This document shows, one piece after another, positions 24,712-33,375 of a stretch of 64,000 nt of DNA. Origin of the DNA: Lacihabitans sp. CCS-44 (GTDB lineage: Bacteria; Bacteroidota; Bacteroidia; Cytophagales; Spirosomataceae); the NCBI RefSeq assembly GCF_024343735.1, contig NZ_RJUE01000059.1:1-64000 (forward strand), given 5' to 3'. Every line of letters starts with the position of its first letter. Within the stretch, counting starts at the first letter, position 1. Both the position numbers and the translations under genes were made by a program. The notes under the pieces were generated by a model. The model searched no databases and was not told where the DNA came from. It saw only the letters and a list, made by a program, of their open reading frames with translations.

Positions 24712-24978
24712 TTAAGCCATTTTGAAAGAAATCAAAAGACAAATTACAGCAGCAAAAAGAGCTACGGCCTCGATCAAGGCAGCAATGATAATCATCATTG
24801 ACTGGATTTTTCCAGCTGCCTCTGGTTGACGAGCAACACCTTCCATTGCACTTCCACCGATTCTACCGATACCAAGACCTGCACCAATAGCTGCAAGACC
24901 TGCACCAATACCCGCTCCCATTACAGCAAGACCTTTACCGTCTGATGCCGCTTGTAAAATAATGTTCAATAAAGACAT
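24712..24978 (-). CDS. atpE: ATP synthase F0 c subunit
   Basis: 88 aa, two membrane helices, forming the rotor ring. A glycine-rich first helix (GAGIGAGLAAIGAGLGIGRIG), the polar loop RQPE (50-53), and the ion-binding carboxylate Glu70 in LIEAVALF of helix two. It is flanked on both sides by intercistronic hairpins, in keeping with the need for about ten copies per complex. Confidence 0.95.
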   Translation of the reverse strand: MSLLNIILQAASDGKGLAVMGAGIGAGLAAIGAGLGIGRIGGSAMEGVARQPEAAGKIQSMMIIIAALIEAVALFAAVICLLISFKMA

Positions 24979-25028
24979 AATTTTATTTTTTTATTTTCTC
25001 CCCCCCTCCGAAGATGATTTGTAATTGG

Positions 25029-25052
25029 CCTCTTTATAGGGGAATAAAGAGG
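25029..25052 (-). promoter_or_regulatory. Intercistronic hairpin between atpB and atpE
   Basis: CCTCTTTAT (25029-25037) and ATAAAGAGG (25044-25052) form a perfect 9-bp stem with a six-base loop, about 50 bases ahead of the atpE start. Together with the hairpin downstream of atpE it brackets the c-subunit message. Confidence 0.55.
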
Positions 25053-25067
25053 AATGTTTTTATAATA

Positions 25068-26102
25068 TCAATGATGCTCCTCGGCGTGGTGATCTTCTAT
25101 GGCACTACCAATGTACATCGACGTAAGTAATGTAAAAATAAATGCTTGCAAAAATGCCACTAATAACTCAATAGCACTCATAAACAAAGCAAATATGCTA
25201 ATGGCCGGTGCTACTGCCCAACTTTTGAATATGAATATCAAACCAAACAAACTCAACATAATGATATGACCCGCAGTTATATTTGCAAAAAGTCGTATCA
25301 TTAACGAAAGTGGTTTCATCAAAACTCCTACTACCTCTACAGGAATCATAATTACCCACATCCATTTCGGCGTGTTAGGCAATAAAATGTGTTTCCAGTA
25401 ATATTTGTTCGCACTTAAATTTGTAATCAAAAAGGTAATCAAGGCCAAAACCAATGTGATGGCGATATTACCAGTCAAGTTAGCTCCACCTGGCAACAAC
25501 CCCAAAAGGTTATTTATAAAGATGAAGAAAAACAGTGTTAGAAGGTAAGGAAAGTATTTTCCGTAGTTTTTACCAATTGAAGGCTTAACAACTTCGTCTC
25601 TCATGTAAACAATCAATGGCTCAAGGAACGACTGAATACCTTTTGGAGCCTTGCCTTTGTTTTTCACATATCCTCTTGAAACCGAAGTAAATATCAATAT
25701 CAATATTAAAGCACCCAACATAAGGGTTGCTACGTTCTTAGTTATAGAGAAATCCATCGGATGCACGGCTTCGTTCACCGTTCCGTCTGCGTTTACCCTA
25801 ACTATATGCTCATGCTCGTTTTTGTAGTCGTTATAAACTTGACCGTGATCTAATTTGCTAGATGAGAAAACCTCAAGGCCTCTATCTGCTGTGTAAAGTA
25901 TGATTGGAAGCGGAAGTTTAACTCCGTGAGTGAATTCCCAACCGTGTTCGTCAGCAATGTGGTGCATAATCATACCACCGATGTCAAACTTCTCTTCTTC
26001 ATGAGCAGCAGTGGCAGCAGCAGGCTCTTCAGTATGCTGTGAAAAAGAAGGCGAAATACCTAAAACAATACAAAAAACTAAGGAATAAACGTATTTAAAC
26101 AT
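25068..26102 (-). CDS. atpB: ATP synthase F0 a subunit
   Basis: 344 aa from the ATG at 26102; the frame reaches a TTG at 26147 that overlaps the upstream gene, a less likely start. The N-terminus has a signal-like segment (YVYSLVFCIVLGISPSFSQ) and an extended His/Glu-rich periplasmic stretch (about residues 20-75) typical of Bacteroidota a subunits. The stator Arg lies in SLMIRLFANITAGH; the C-terminal helices (ALFMSAIELLVAFLQAFIFTLLTSMY) complete the proton path. It ends in a His/Glu tail (EDHHAEEHH). Confidence 0.95.
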   Translation of the reverse strand: MFKYVYSLVFCIVLGISPSFSQHTEEPAAATAAHEEEKFDIGGMIMHHIADEHGWEFTHGVKLPLPIILYTADRGLEVFSSSKLDHGQVYNDYKNEHEHIVRVNADGTVNEAVHPMDFSITKNVATLMLGALILILIFTSVSRGYVKNKGKAPKGIQSFLEPLIVYMRDEVVKPSIGKNYGKYFPYLLTLFFFIFINNLLGLLPGGANLTGNIAITLVLALITFLITNLSANKYYWKHILLPNTPKWMWVIMIPVEVVGVLMKPLSLMIRLFANITAGHIIMLSLFGLIFIFKSWAVAPAISIFALFMSAIELLVAFLQAFIFTLLTSMYIGSAIEDHHAEEHH

Positions 26103-26143
26103 AAGTAGTACTTTTATAAACTCTTTGTGAAAAGATGCTATTT

Positions 26144-26506
26144 TCAAAAACGACGCAATTTACTAAGTAAAGTTGAAATTTCAAAAATTGTAAAAAATAA
26201 ATATAATACAAAAACATTAAGCACGAACAGATTCTGGTTTTCCTTGTACATGTATAGGCCAAAACCTATAAAAACCAAAAGCAATATAAACCTTAAAACT
26301 ACTGATGCGAGGTAAAATTGAACAAAATTTTCTCTTTTGTTGGCCATTCCTTGCTCTACCAACATTTTTATCAGAAAATCCAATGCCACAAAAAAAGCAA
26401 AAATGACCCATATTTTGGAATGCAAAAAATGTTGCCAGGGAGAAAGTTTAACTAAAAATAATACAATAAATAAAATGAGACTCAAAGCATATTTTTTTAA
26501 ACTCAT
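26144..26506 (-). CDS. AtpI-like small membrane protein
   Basis: 120 aa with four hydrophobic segments (KYALSLILFIVLFLVKL, KIWVIFAFFVALDFLI, LASVVLRFILLLVFIGFGLYMY, LFVLNVFVLYLFFTIFEI). Position directly ahead of atpB and this layout match the AtpI/ATP synthase protein I slot, thought to aid c-ring assembly or ion supply. Its sequence lacks a motif I can name, so the call is by context. First gene of the operon; a possible -7 element TAGTTTTG is on the minus strand at 26575-26582. Confidence 0.65.
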   Translation of the reverse strand: MSLKKYALSLILFIVLFLVKLSPWQHFLHSKIWVIFAFFVALDFLIKMLVEQGMANKRENFVQFYLASVVLRFILLLVFIGFGLYMYKENQNLFVLNVFVLYLFFTIFEISTLLSKLRRF

Positions 26507-26713
26507 TGATGATAATTTTAAAAATTCGTAATTAGAAATTCAGCCAAATTTTATATTGTTTTTGAAAACAATTACAAAACTAATCATGCTTTTTCGATGA
26601 AAAATTAATTTTTAAATTTAATTTTTTAAAGAAGTCATTCCGATTTATACGTAGGACTCTACAATTGATTTGTATTAAATCAAGATAGCTCCACTTTAAT
26701 AAAAAAAAATCCA

Positions 26714-26741
26714 CTTGTCGTGCTTTTTTTTTCTACATTTG
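26714..26741 (+). promoter_or_regulatory. Promoter of dnaA
   Basis: CTTG (26714-26717), 16 bases, TACATTTG (26734-26741). The -7 element matches TAnnTTTG. It lies after the GTG at 26720 that opens the longest frame, which argues that translation begins downstream of it. Confidence 0.5.
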
Positions 26742-26785
26742 TAGCCCCAAAAATAAGACTGAAAAAAAAATTAAAAACAGAGAAA

Positions 26786-28204
26786 TTGGAAACCAAAGTT
26801 CAAAATGATGTAACACAAGTTTGGCGTGATTGCCTCGCGGTTATCCGTGAGAATGTAACCGAACAAAGCTTTAAAACATGGTTTGAACCGATCATTCCTT
26901 ACAAATTAATTAATAAGCGTCTTATTATTCAGGTGCCGAGTCAGTTTTTCTACGAATGGCTCGAAGATAATTACGTAAAAATCCTCAGAAAAGCTCTCGA
27001 CTACGCCATCGGTAAAGATGGGCAGTTAGAATATACTATTATTATAGATAGAGGTACCCAAAAACCTGCCGCCAATCCGCCTATAGGGACTCAGCATAAA
27101 GCCCAGTCTGCTGCACCAGCAGCTCCTCCGACGCAAAAAAACCCGTTCGACCTTAAAGCTTTTAACGAAAAACAAATAGAGTCTTTCTTAAATAAAAGCT
27201 ACGGTTTTGAGAACTTTGTGGAAGGTGACTGCAATCGTTTGGCCAGAGCCGCTAGTTTTGCTGTAGCACAAAAGCCCAGTACTACATCTTTTAATCCATT
27301 GATGATTTATGGTGGTGTAGGCTTGGGCAAAACTCACTTGGTGCAAGCTATAGGCAACTACATAGAGAAACAGTCAGAAAATAGTAAAATCGTCCTTTAT
27401 GTATCTTCAGAGAAATTCACGAGCCAATTTATAAACGCTATCAGAGAAAACAGCCTGCAGGATTTTATGGCGTTTTATATGCGAGTGGATGTTTTGATAT
27501 TAGACGACGTCCAGTTTTTGTCTGGAAAAGAAAAAACACAGGAGACCTTCTTCCATATATTTAATCACTTGCACCAAACTGGTAAGCAAATAGTGATGAC
27601 TTCCGACCGCCCTCCGAGGGAATTGTCTGGCATGGAGGATAGATTACTTTCGAGATTTAAGTGGGGATTAACTGCTGATATTCAGGCTCCCGATTTGGAA
27701 ACTAGAATAGCCATCATCCAAAATAAAGTGGAGGAAGAAAAGGCCGTAATGGACGAGGAAGTGATAGAATATTTGGCTCATTGCATAGATTCTAACGTAA
27801 GAGAATTAGAAGGCGTGGTGATTTCACTTATTGCAGACTCTGCCTTAACACGAAGAAAGATAAATTTGGATATGGCCAAGTTTAGGGTAAAAAGTATAGT
27901 AGAGGAAAATCAAAAGGTGATTTCGATTGACAAAATCATCGAGGTGGTTACGGATTATTTCAGAATAAAAGTTAGCGATATAAAAGGTAAGACCAGATTA
28001 CGCGAGGTGGTTCTACCGAGGCAAATAGCCATGTATTTGGCCAAGGAATTCACTACACTTTCACTGAAAGCAATAGGGTATCATTTTGGTGGAAGAGACC
28101 ACAGCACGGTTATACATGCCATTCAGACTGTCAATGATTTAATAGACTTCGACAGGGACGTAGCGGGCCATGTGAAGGAATTAAAAGATGGGTTCAAGAA
28201 ATAA
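26786..28204 (+). CDS. dnaA: Chromosomal replication initiator DnaA
   Basis: Binds oriC and opens it; 472 aa from TTG at 26786. Domain I (QVWRDCLAVIRENVTEQSFKTWFEPI), a Pro/Ala-rich linker (around residues 90-120), the AAA+ domain with Walker A GGVGLGKTHL, Walker B LILDDVQFL and the sensor SDRPPREL, then the DNA-binding domain with GRDHSTVIHAI. The longest frame starts at a GTG at 26720 in a T-rich stretch overlapping the promoter, giving an atypical MLFFSTFVAP N-terminus. The TTG gives METKVQNDVTQVW, which fits the family. No cluster of TTATCCACA-type DnaA boxes is visible next to the gene. It converges on coaE with an 11-base overlap. Confidence 0.95.
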   Translation: METKVQNDVTQVWRDCLAVIRENVTEQSFKTWFEPIIPYKLINKRLIIQVPSQFFYEWLEDNYVKILRKALDYAIGKDGQLEYTIIIDRGTQKPAANPPIGTQHKAQSAAPAAPPTQKNPFDLKAFNEKQIESFLNKSYGFENFVEGDCNRLARAASFAVAQKPSTTSFNPLMIYGGVGLGKTHLVQAIGNYIEKQSENSKIVLYVSSEKFTSQFINAIRENSLQDFMAFYMRVDVLILDDVQFLSGKEKTQETFFHIFNHLHQTGKQIVMTSDRPPRELSGMEDRLLSRFKWGLTADIQAPDLETRIAIIQNKVEEEKAVMDEEVIEYLAHCIDSNVRELEGVVISLIADSALTRRKINLDMAKFRVKSIVEENQKVISIDKIIEVVTDYFRIKVSDIKGKTRLREVVLPRQIAMYLAKEFTTLSLKAIGYHFGGRDHSTVIHAIQTVNDLIDFDRDVAGHVKELKDGFKK

Positions 28205-28769
28205 GTTTCTTGTAAATTTCCAAAACTTGAGGAATTAACAAACTTTTTTCATCATTATTTATCACAAAGTCAGCCATTTCCAGAAATTCTTCGGGAGATT
28301 TTTGATTCTCCAGAATCTTTTCGATTTCTGCAAGATTTCGGTGAATATCTCTTTTTAAAAGTCTTTTTATCCTTAAATCTTTGGGACTATCCACCACAAT
28401 TATCTTATCTAGACCAGCATTTCTGTTCATGATGGCCGCTTCCTTAATAACAAATGGAGCGTTTTGAACAGTTAACCACCCTTCAAAATCCTGCCTAACT
28501 CTTGGATGAACTATATGATTGAGGCTTTTTAATAATTCTTCATTTTGAAATACAGCCTGAGAAACAAATACCTTATCGTATTTCCCTTCCAGAGTATAAG
28601 CTTGCTCTCCAAGTAATTCCTTTATTTCAGAAATAATAGTTTCTTGATGCTCAATAAGCAATTTAGCTCTTTGGTCTGACTCGTATATAGGCACTCCGAG
28701 CAGTGAAAACAGCTTGGCCACCAAACTTTTCCCTGAACCAATACCACCTGTTAAACCTACTTTGAGCAT
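28194..28769 (-). CDS. coaE: Dephospho-CoA kinase
   Basis: Last step of coenzyme A synthesis; 191 aa. P-loop LTGGIGSGKS (near residues 6-15), the ESDQRAK segment, HPRVRQDFEGW and FVIKEAAIMNRN are CoaE signatures. Its start overlaps the end of the glycosyltransferase gene by 13 bases, and its end overlaps dnaA. Third gene of the ybaB-glycosyltransferase-coaE unit. Confidence 0.95.
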   Translation of the reverse strand: MLKVGLTGGIGSGKSLVAKLFSLLGVPIYESDQRAKLLIEHQETIISEIKELLGEQAYTLEGKYDKVFVSQAVFQNEELLKSLNHIVHPRVRQDFEGWLTVQNAPFVIKEAAIMNRNAGLDKIIVVDSPKDLRIKRLLKRDIHRNLAEIEKILENQKSPEEFLEMADFVINNDEKSLLIPQVLEIYKKLIS

Positions 28770-29761
28770 ATTTCAGTATATGTTTTTTGTTTTTTTGCAA
28801 AATATCTCCAAACTACCGAAAAATCACTGAGTTTTTTATAAGCTCCATAAGAGCCGTTTCGTTTTTTTGTCAGATATGGAATCATGGCATAAAAACCAAA
28901 ATGAGCTTTTGCCACAGCAATAAAATCTTTCACATTACCGTCTTTCAAGAATTTCAAAGACGAAATTCCATCTAAAATCAACCTTATGAAGATTATTGGA
29001 AAAATCATTTTACTTGGCAAATTTTTATACAACATGGCCAAATTATTCCTGAAATTCAAATAAGTTTTGAAAGGATTGGTTTTGTTCAAAGTGCCTCCAC
29101 CAACGTGATAGACCGTAGAATTGGGTTCATATTGAATGGTGAAGCCTGCATTATGAATTCGCCAACACAAGTCAATTTCTTCCATGTGGGCGAAAAAACG
29201 CTCATCAAATCCACCTAAATCTTTAAAAACCTTGGCTTTTATTAAAAAACAAGCACCCGTAGCCCAGAAAATATCCGTAGGAGTTTGATATTGCCCCAAG
29301 TCCTTTTCCAAAGTATCAAAAACTCTTCCTCTACAAAAGGCATAACCGAACTTATCTAAGAAACCGCCAGCAGCTCCGGCATATTCAAAATGGTCTCTTT
29401 GGTTAAAATCCAATATTTTAGGTTGAATAGCTGCGAGATTTGGACTTTCATTTGCCCTTTTTAAGATTGGAATTAACCAATTGGGTGTAACTTCCACATC
29501 GGAGTTGAGTAGAACTAAATTCTCATTAGAAATATGAGCTAAACCATGGTTGTATCCACCCGCAAATCCATAATTTTCTTCATTACAAATGACTTGTGTT
29601 TGCGGAAAATTGTCCTGCAAAAAGGCGATTGAATTATCTGTAGAGCAGTTATCTATTACTATGACATCTGCCTCGGGGCTGTTTTCTATGACATTGGGCA
29701 AGAATCGCTTTAGAAATCCAACCCCATTATAATTCAGAATAACAACTGCGGTATCTTTCAA
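28757..29761 (-). CDS. Family 2 glycosyltransferase (rhamnosyltransferase-like)
   Basis: 334 aa, GT-A fold: VVILNYNGVGFLKRFLPNV start, VIDNCSTDNS, and LLNSDVEVTPNW in place of the DxD site, followed by FWATGACFLIKAKVFKDLGGFDERFFAHMEEIDLCWR, the acceptor and catalytic region. A C-terminal hydrophobic segment (MIFPIIFIRLILDGIS) suggests membrane contact. Similar enzymes build O-antigen or surface glycans. The frame starts with TTG at 29761, two bases after the ybaB stop, with no ATG ahead of the conserved core. Confidence 0.88.
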   Translation of the reverse strand: MKDTAVVILNYNGVGFLKRFLPNVIENSPEADVIVIDNCSTDNSIAFLQDNFPQTQVICNEENYGFAGGYNHGLAHISNENLVLLNSDVEVTPNWLIPILKRANESPNLAAIQPKILDFNQRDHFEYAGAAGGFLDKFGYAFCRGRVFDTLEKDLGQYQTPTDIFWATGACFLIKAKVFKDLGGFDERFFAHMEEIDLCWRIHNAGFTIQYEPNSTVYHVGGGTLNKTNPFKTYLNFRNNLAMLYKNLPSKMIFPIIFIRLILDGISSLKFLKDGNVKDFIAVAKAHFGFYAMIPYLTKKRNGSYGAYKKLSDFSVVWRYFAKKQKTYTEICSK

Positions 29762-29763
29762 AA

Positions 29764-30108
29764 CTACTTATTGAAAATATTTCCTAAATCGAACCCTGGA
29801 ATCTTTGGCATCATGCCTTCGGTCACTTTGCTCATTTCGGTTTTTACTTTTTCGTCAATATCTGCCAAAGCTTTATTGGCTGCGGCCACTATCAAATCCT
29901 GCACCATTTTGGCGTCAGCGGGATTGAGCAATTCAGGCTCGATTTCGATATTCAAAAGCTCTTTTTTACCATTAACAGTGACTTTTACCATTCCTCCACC
30001 CGACTCGGCTTCGGTTACTATCTCACCTAATTTTTCTTGGGCTTCAAGCATTTTGGCTTGCATATCCTTTACTTTGCCCATCATCCCCATCATATCTAAC
30101 ATCGACAT
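29764..30108 (-). CDS. YbaB/EbfC nucleoid-associated protein
   Basis: 114 aa. MLDMMGMMGKVKDMQAKMLEAQEKLGEI and the ESGGGMVKVTVNGKKELLNIEI strand region define the YbaB family, a homodimeric DNA-binding protein. It heads the unit with the glycosyltransferase and coaE. It is not next to recR or dnaX as in many bacteria. A TATTTTTG on the minus strand (30125-30132) may be its -7 element. Confidence 0.9.
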   Translation of the reverse strand: MSMLDMMGMMGKVKDMQAKMLEAQEKLGEIVTEAESGGGMVKVTVNGKKELLNIEIEPELLNPADAKMVQDLIVAAANKALADIDEKVKTEMSKVTEGMMPKIPGFDLGNIFNK

Positions 30109-30220
30109 AGCTTTTTCTTTTTTGCAAAAATAAGATATATACCAAATAAATTCTTGGATTTCATTAAATTTAACCTTTTAAACAAAAAATATGTTTTACA
30201 GAATACAAGCTTCATCTTTT

Positions 30221-31426
30221 ATGAAATATTTAGCACTTCTCCTTCTGGTTTCTTTTCAACTAACTGCTCAGACTAAAAACCTCAAAAAACATATTGGCTA
30301 TTTGGCGTCAGACAAACTTGAAGGAAGAGGAACAGGCACTCCAGCCGAAACCAAAGCCGGAGATTATATCATCGGTCAATTCGAAAAAATAGGTTTGAAA
30401 CCGTTAGGTGAAAACGGAAATTACAGACAGCTTTTTGCCGCAAAAAAGGGCATTCCGCCGAATATTACCCAAGTAAATGCTAACAATATTTTAGGTTGGA
30501 TAGATAACGGCAAAACCGAATCTATCATCATCGGGGCTCATTATGACCACCTCGGAATGGGCGATCAGGGCAGTTCTTTGATGGCAAATTCTAATGGACA
30601 AGTGCACAATGGAGCTGATGATAATGCATCTGGTGTAGCCGGAATGATAGAATTGGCTAGATTTTATGCCAAAAATAAGGTTATAGAAAATTACAATTTC
30701 ATCTTTTTAGCTTTTTCGGGAGAAGAACTCGGCTTGATGGGTTCAAAATATCTTTTGGACAATGCAACTTTTGACTTGAAAAACATCAATTGTATGGTCA
30801 ACTTGGACATGATTGGGAGATACAGAGATGACAAAGGCGTAAGTATTGGAGGGATTGGCACGAGTAAATTTTGGGAGGCAAACGCATCAAAACTGGCCTC
30901 AGAAATGAATATAAAACATACGCTAGACTCTGCTGGAATAGGACCGTCGGATCATACTTCCTTTTATTTGAAAGATATTCCTGTACTTTTTTTATTTACA
31001 GGAGCTCATCAAGAATACCACAAACCTAGCGATGATGCCAATTTGATAAATTATGAGGGAGAGGCTTTGCTTTTGGATTATATTAAAAAGATGATTGAAA
31101 AGCTTAATAATAGTCCCAAAATTGATTTTAAGAAAACTTCAAATCCGCATTCGGCAGCCACAAAAAGTACTTTTAAAGTTACAATGGGGGTAATTCCTGA
31201 TTATTCATTTGATGGCGTAGGTCTAAGATTAGACGGAGCATCTGAAGGCAGACCAGGACAAAAAGCTGGATTGAAAGCTGGGGATATTATCACAAAAATA
31301 GGCGAACATGACATAAAAGATGTTTATGGCTATATGGCGGCTTTGGGCAAATTTGAAAAAGGCCAAACTGTTCCCGTGATTGTAAACAGAAAAGGAGAAA
31401 TTTTAACTTTAAGCTTAACTTTTTAA
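30221..31426 (+). CDS. Secreted M28 metallopeptidase with C-terminal PDZ domain
   Basis: 401 aa from ATG 30221, which directly opens a signal peptide (MKYLALLLLVSFQLTAQ); an earlier in-frame ATG at 30191 adds ten residues. Zinc and catalytic residues of family M28 are visible: His in GAHYDHLG, Asp in NGADDNASG, the Glu pair in FSGEELG, Asp in NLDMIGR and His in EYHKPSDD. A PDZ domain (about residues 335-401; GQKAGLKAGDIITKIGE) follows. Predicted periplasmic or outer-membrane aminopeptidase. The next gene follows after four bases. Confidence 0.92.
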   Translation: MKYLALLLLVSFQLTAQTKNLKKHIGYLASDKLEGRGTGTPAETKAGDYIIGQFEKIGLKPLGENGNYRQLFAAKKGIPPNITQVNANNILGWIDNGKTESIIIGAHYDHLGMGDQGSSLMANSNGQVHNGADDNASGVAGMIELARFYAKNKVIENYNFIFLAFSGEELGLMGSKYLLDNATFDLKNINCMVNLDMIGRYRDDKGVSIGGIGTSKFWEANASKLASEMNIKHTLDSAGIGPSDHTSFYLKDIPVLFLFTGAHQEYHKPSDDANLINYEGEALLLDYIKKMIEKLNNSPKIDFKKTSNPHSAATKSTFKVTMGVIPDYSFDGVGLRLDGASEGRPGQKAGLKAGDIITKIGEHDIKDVYGYMAALGKFEKGQTVPVIVNRKGEILTLSLTF

Positions 31427-31430
31427 AAAA

Positions 31431-31799
31431 ATGCACAACAAGAAAACCTTGGTTCTTGGAGCCAGCACAAAACCTGGACGATATGCTTTAATGGCTGCCC
31501 AAAGATTACTTGAAAAAGGCCATACGATTGAACTTTTTGGCCAAAACGAAGGTCAGGTTGGTGGTGTAAATATCAAAACCAAAATTGATGAAATAGATAA
31601 AGACATCGATACGGTTACGGTCTATTTGAGCGAGAAAAATCAGCAACAGTACGAAGAATTTCTTTTAAAAATGAAACCCAAAAGGGTGATTTTTAATCCA
31701 GGAGCTGAAAATTTTGAGCTAGAAACAAAACTCGAAGCACAAGGTACAGAAGTACTTGAAGCTTGCACACTTGTAATGCTAGGAACTGGGCAGTATTAA
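31431..31799 (+). CDS. CoA-binding domain protein
   Basis: 122 aa, a single Rossmann-like CoA_binding_2 domain (PF13380): LVLGASTKPGRYALMAAQRLLEKGH at the N-terminus, the DTVTVYLSEKN strand and VIFNPGAENFELE. These small proteins resemble the CoA-binding part of succinyl-CoA ligase; their role is uncertain. It lies four bases after the M28 peptidase gene and ends nine bases from the convergent DUF4097-like gene. Confidence 0.85.
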   Translation: MHNKKTLVLGASTKPGRYALMAAQRLLEKGHTIELFGQNEGQVGGVNIKTKIDEIDKDIDTVTVYLSEKNQQQYEEFLLKMKPKRVIFNPGAENFELETKLEAQGTEVLEACTLVMLGTGQY

Positions 31800-31808
31800 G
31801 TTTACTTC

Positions 31809-32861
31809 CTATTTTATTTTCACGTCGCCGAAATTAGAGATAATCAATATCTTGGTATCGGTGTTGGTAGTTGTACCTATTTTACCTTGATAGGAGTTTG
31901 AAATTTTAGGTTTGTAACCAGATTTTTTTCCGTCTGTTTCAGAGTTCTTAAAAAAATGAACCATCAGTGCAGGGTCAACATAGAATGTGCCATGTGAGGT
32001 TTTAACATCAAAAACGCCATTGAATTTTTCACTTATTGGCAGGTCAATATTTGAATAATTTGAGAAAATCTCAAGTTTTTTTACTTTCTCGTCGATGTTT
32101 TCGATTGTGAAATTTTTAGAGAAATTGACATTCAATTTAACTGCTTCTTTGATATTTCCGAAAACACCTCCAGAGTAGTTCATCACACCTTCGATATCTT
32201 CTAAGTACTTGGCTTTCAAGCTTCCATGATTATTTTTCATGTTTACATTTCGCATTTCTCCCATATTGACCGCAGTGAAATTTGAATTAATGTCTCCACC
32301 AAGCAAAGCTTTTATGTTTGCCACTCCATAATTCAAGTTTATTTTAGAGTCTGGATTTGAAATTTTTGCTGCCTGAAGCGTGCAATAATTTAGGTTTAAA
32401 GTCAAAGGAGCAGAAAAATCTGGCAGGTTAACCTCTCCAAAACTATTTGAAATTACCAATTCCAAGTTTTTAGGGATGTATACACTGTAATCAATCTTAA
32501 AACTAGAGTTTTTGTCTTTATTCCAAGAGTTCATGTTATAGTTTTCTTTTCTGATAGAAGTATAAACCTTTACAATCTCACCATTTTTTTGACCATTTAC
32601 ATTTATAGATTCTATAAATTCATCCAACTGGCCATTCGTAGGTGCGTTGGCAGTTACTTGGACAGTTACCGTAATAGTTTTCTGGTTATTAAAGTAGACT
32701 TTTACGTCGCCAAACTGGTTGGCAATTTCAAGCTTTTCAACTCCTCCAGCACTATAATTAAAATTAAATTCTTTCCTCTTTTCGATTAAAGGACTCTCGT
32801 GAGCTTGTGCCAGAGAAACACTCAAAACACAGATTATCAAATAATTAATATACGTTTTCAT
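31809..32861 (-). CDS. Exported DUF4097-like beta-helix protein
   Basis: 350 aa from ATG 32861, which opens a signal peptide (INYLIICVLSVSLAQA); an ATG at 32876 overlapping the anti-sigma gene is an alternative. The mature protein is a series of short beta strands (VEKLEIANQFGDVKVYF, LELVISNSFGEVNL, ILIISNFGDVKIK) with repeating FGDV/FGEV turns, as in DUF4097 or GIN-type putative adhesins. It starts one base after the anti-sigma-like gene, as the last gene of the ECF cassette, and is likely a target or effector of that envelope-stress unit. Confidence 0.75.
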   Translation of the reverse strand: MKTYINYLIICVLSVSLAQAHESPLIEKRKEFNFNYSAGGVEKLEIANQFGDVKVYFNNQKTITVTVQVTANAPTNGQLDEFIESINVNGQKNGEIVKVYTSIRKENYNMNSWNKDKNSSFKIDYSVYIPKNLELVISNSFGEVNLPDFSAPLTLNLNYCTLQAAKISNPDSKINLNYGVANIKALLGGDINSNFTAVNMGEMRNVNMKNNHGSLKAKYLEDIEGVMNYSGGVFGNIKEAVKLNVNFSKNFTIENIDEKVKKLEIFSNYSNIDLPISEKFNGVFDVKTSHGTFYVDPALMVHFFKNSETDGKKSGYKPKISNSYQGKIGTTTNTDTKILIISNFGDVKIK

Positions 32862-32862
32862 C

Positions 32863-33375
32863 TTAAAGTATTTCATGTTTGTTTACATCTACTGCTATGG
32901 CTGTCTGTTGGTTGAGTAGCTCTATTTGCCATTTTAGATTCTGCACCATCGCCTCAAACAATTGATCATGATTTGGATTATGCGGCAACTGTGACTTGAG
33001 ATATTCAAAGTTTTTCTGCAAGTCTGATAAATCGTTCAAAAAAGCCTTTTGGAGTTCCGGATTTTTCTCAATCAAATCCTCCAAGTTTTTCTTTTTCTCG
33101 CTAACAGCCTCGGTATATGTCACCAAAGTAGGCTCTGAATTGATCATTTTATCTTGTTTCGAAGCAAAAACTTCTTCTTTAGAATATTTGCCAAACCAAA
33201 AACCTACACCCAAACAAATGATTATACCAGCAGCTATTCTCAGAATTTTACTGTTAAGCCAAATTGTTGGTTTCGGTTTTTTGGGCAATTGTTTTTCTAA
33301 TTTTGCCCATAAATCTGCAGCTACTTCCTCCTCAAACTTTTCTTTGTTTCTATTTATAAACTCTTCTAATTTCAT
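32863..33375 (-). CDS. Putative anti-sigma factor
   Basis: 170 aa with one membrane segment (ILRIAAGIIICLGVGFWFG, near residues 45-63). The cytoplasmic N-terminus (KLEEFINRNKEKFEEEVAADLWAKLEKQL) is charged and helical, and the extracytoplasmic part is helical (NPELQKAFLNDLSDLQKNFEYLKSQL). Size, topology and the four-base ATGA overlap with the sigma gene support an anti-sigma role; no zinc-binding HxxxCxxC motif is present, so it is not of the ZAS type. Confidence 0.65.
   Translation of the reverse strand: MKLEEFINRNKEKFEEEVAADLWAKLEKQLPKKPKPTIWLNSKILRIAAGIIICLGVGFWFGKYSKEEVFASKQDKMINSEPTLVTYTEAVSEKKKNLEDLIEKNPELQKAFLNDLSDLQKNFEYLKSQLPHNPNHDQLFEAMVQNLKWQIELLNQQTAIAVDVNKHEIL

Noticed and set aside
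26507-26785. Replication origin next to dnaA
   Set aside because: The region is AT-rich, but I found no cluster of TTATCCACA-type DnaA boxes, so an origin cannot be supported by eye.
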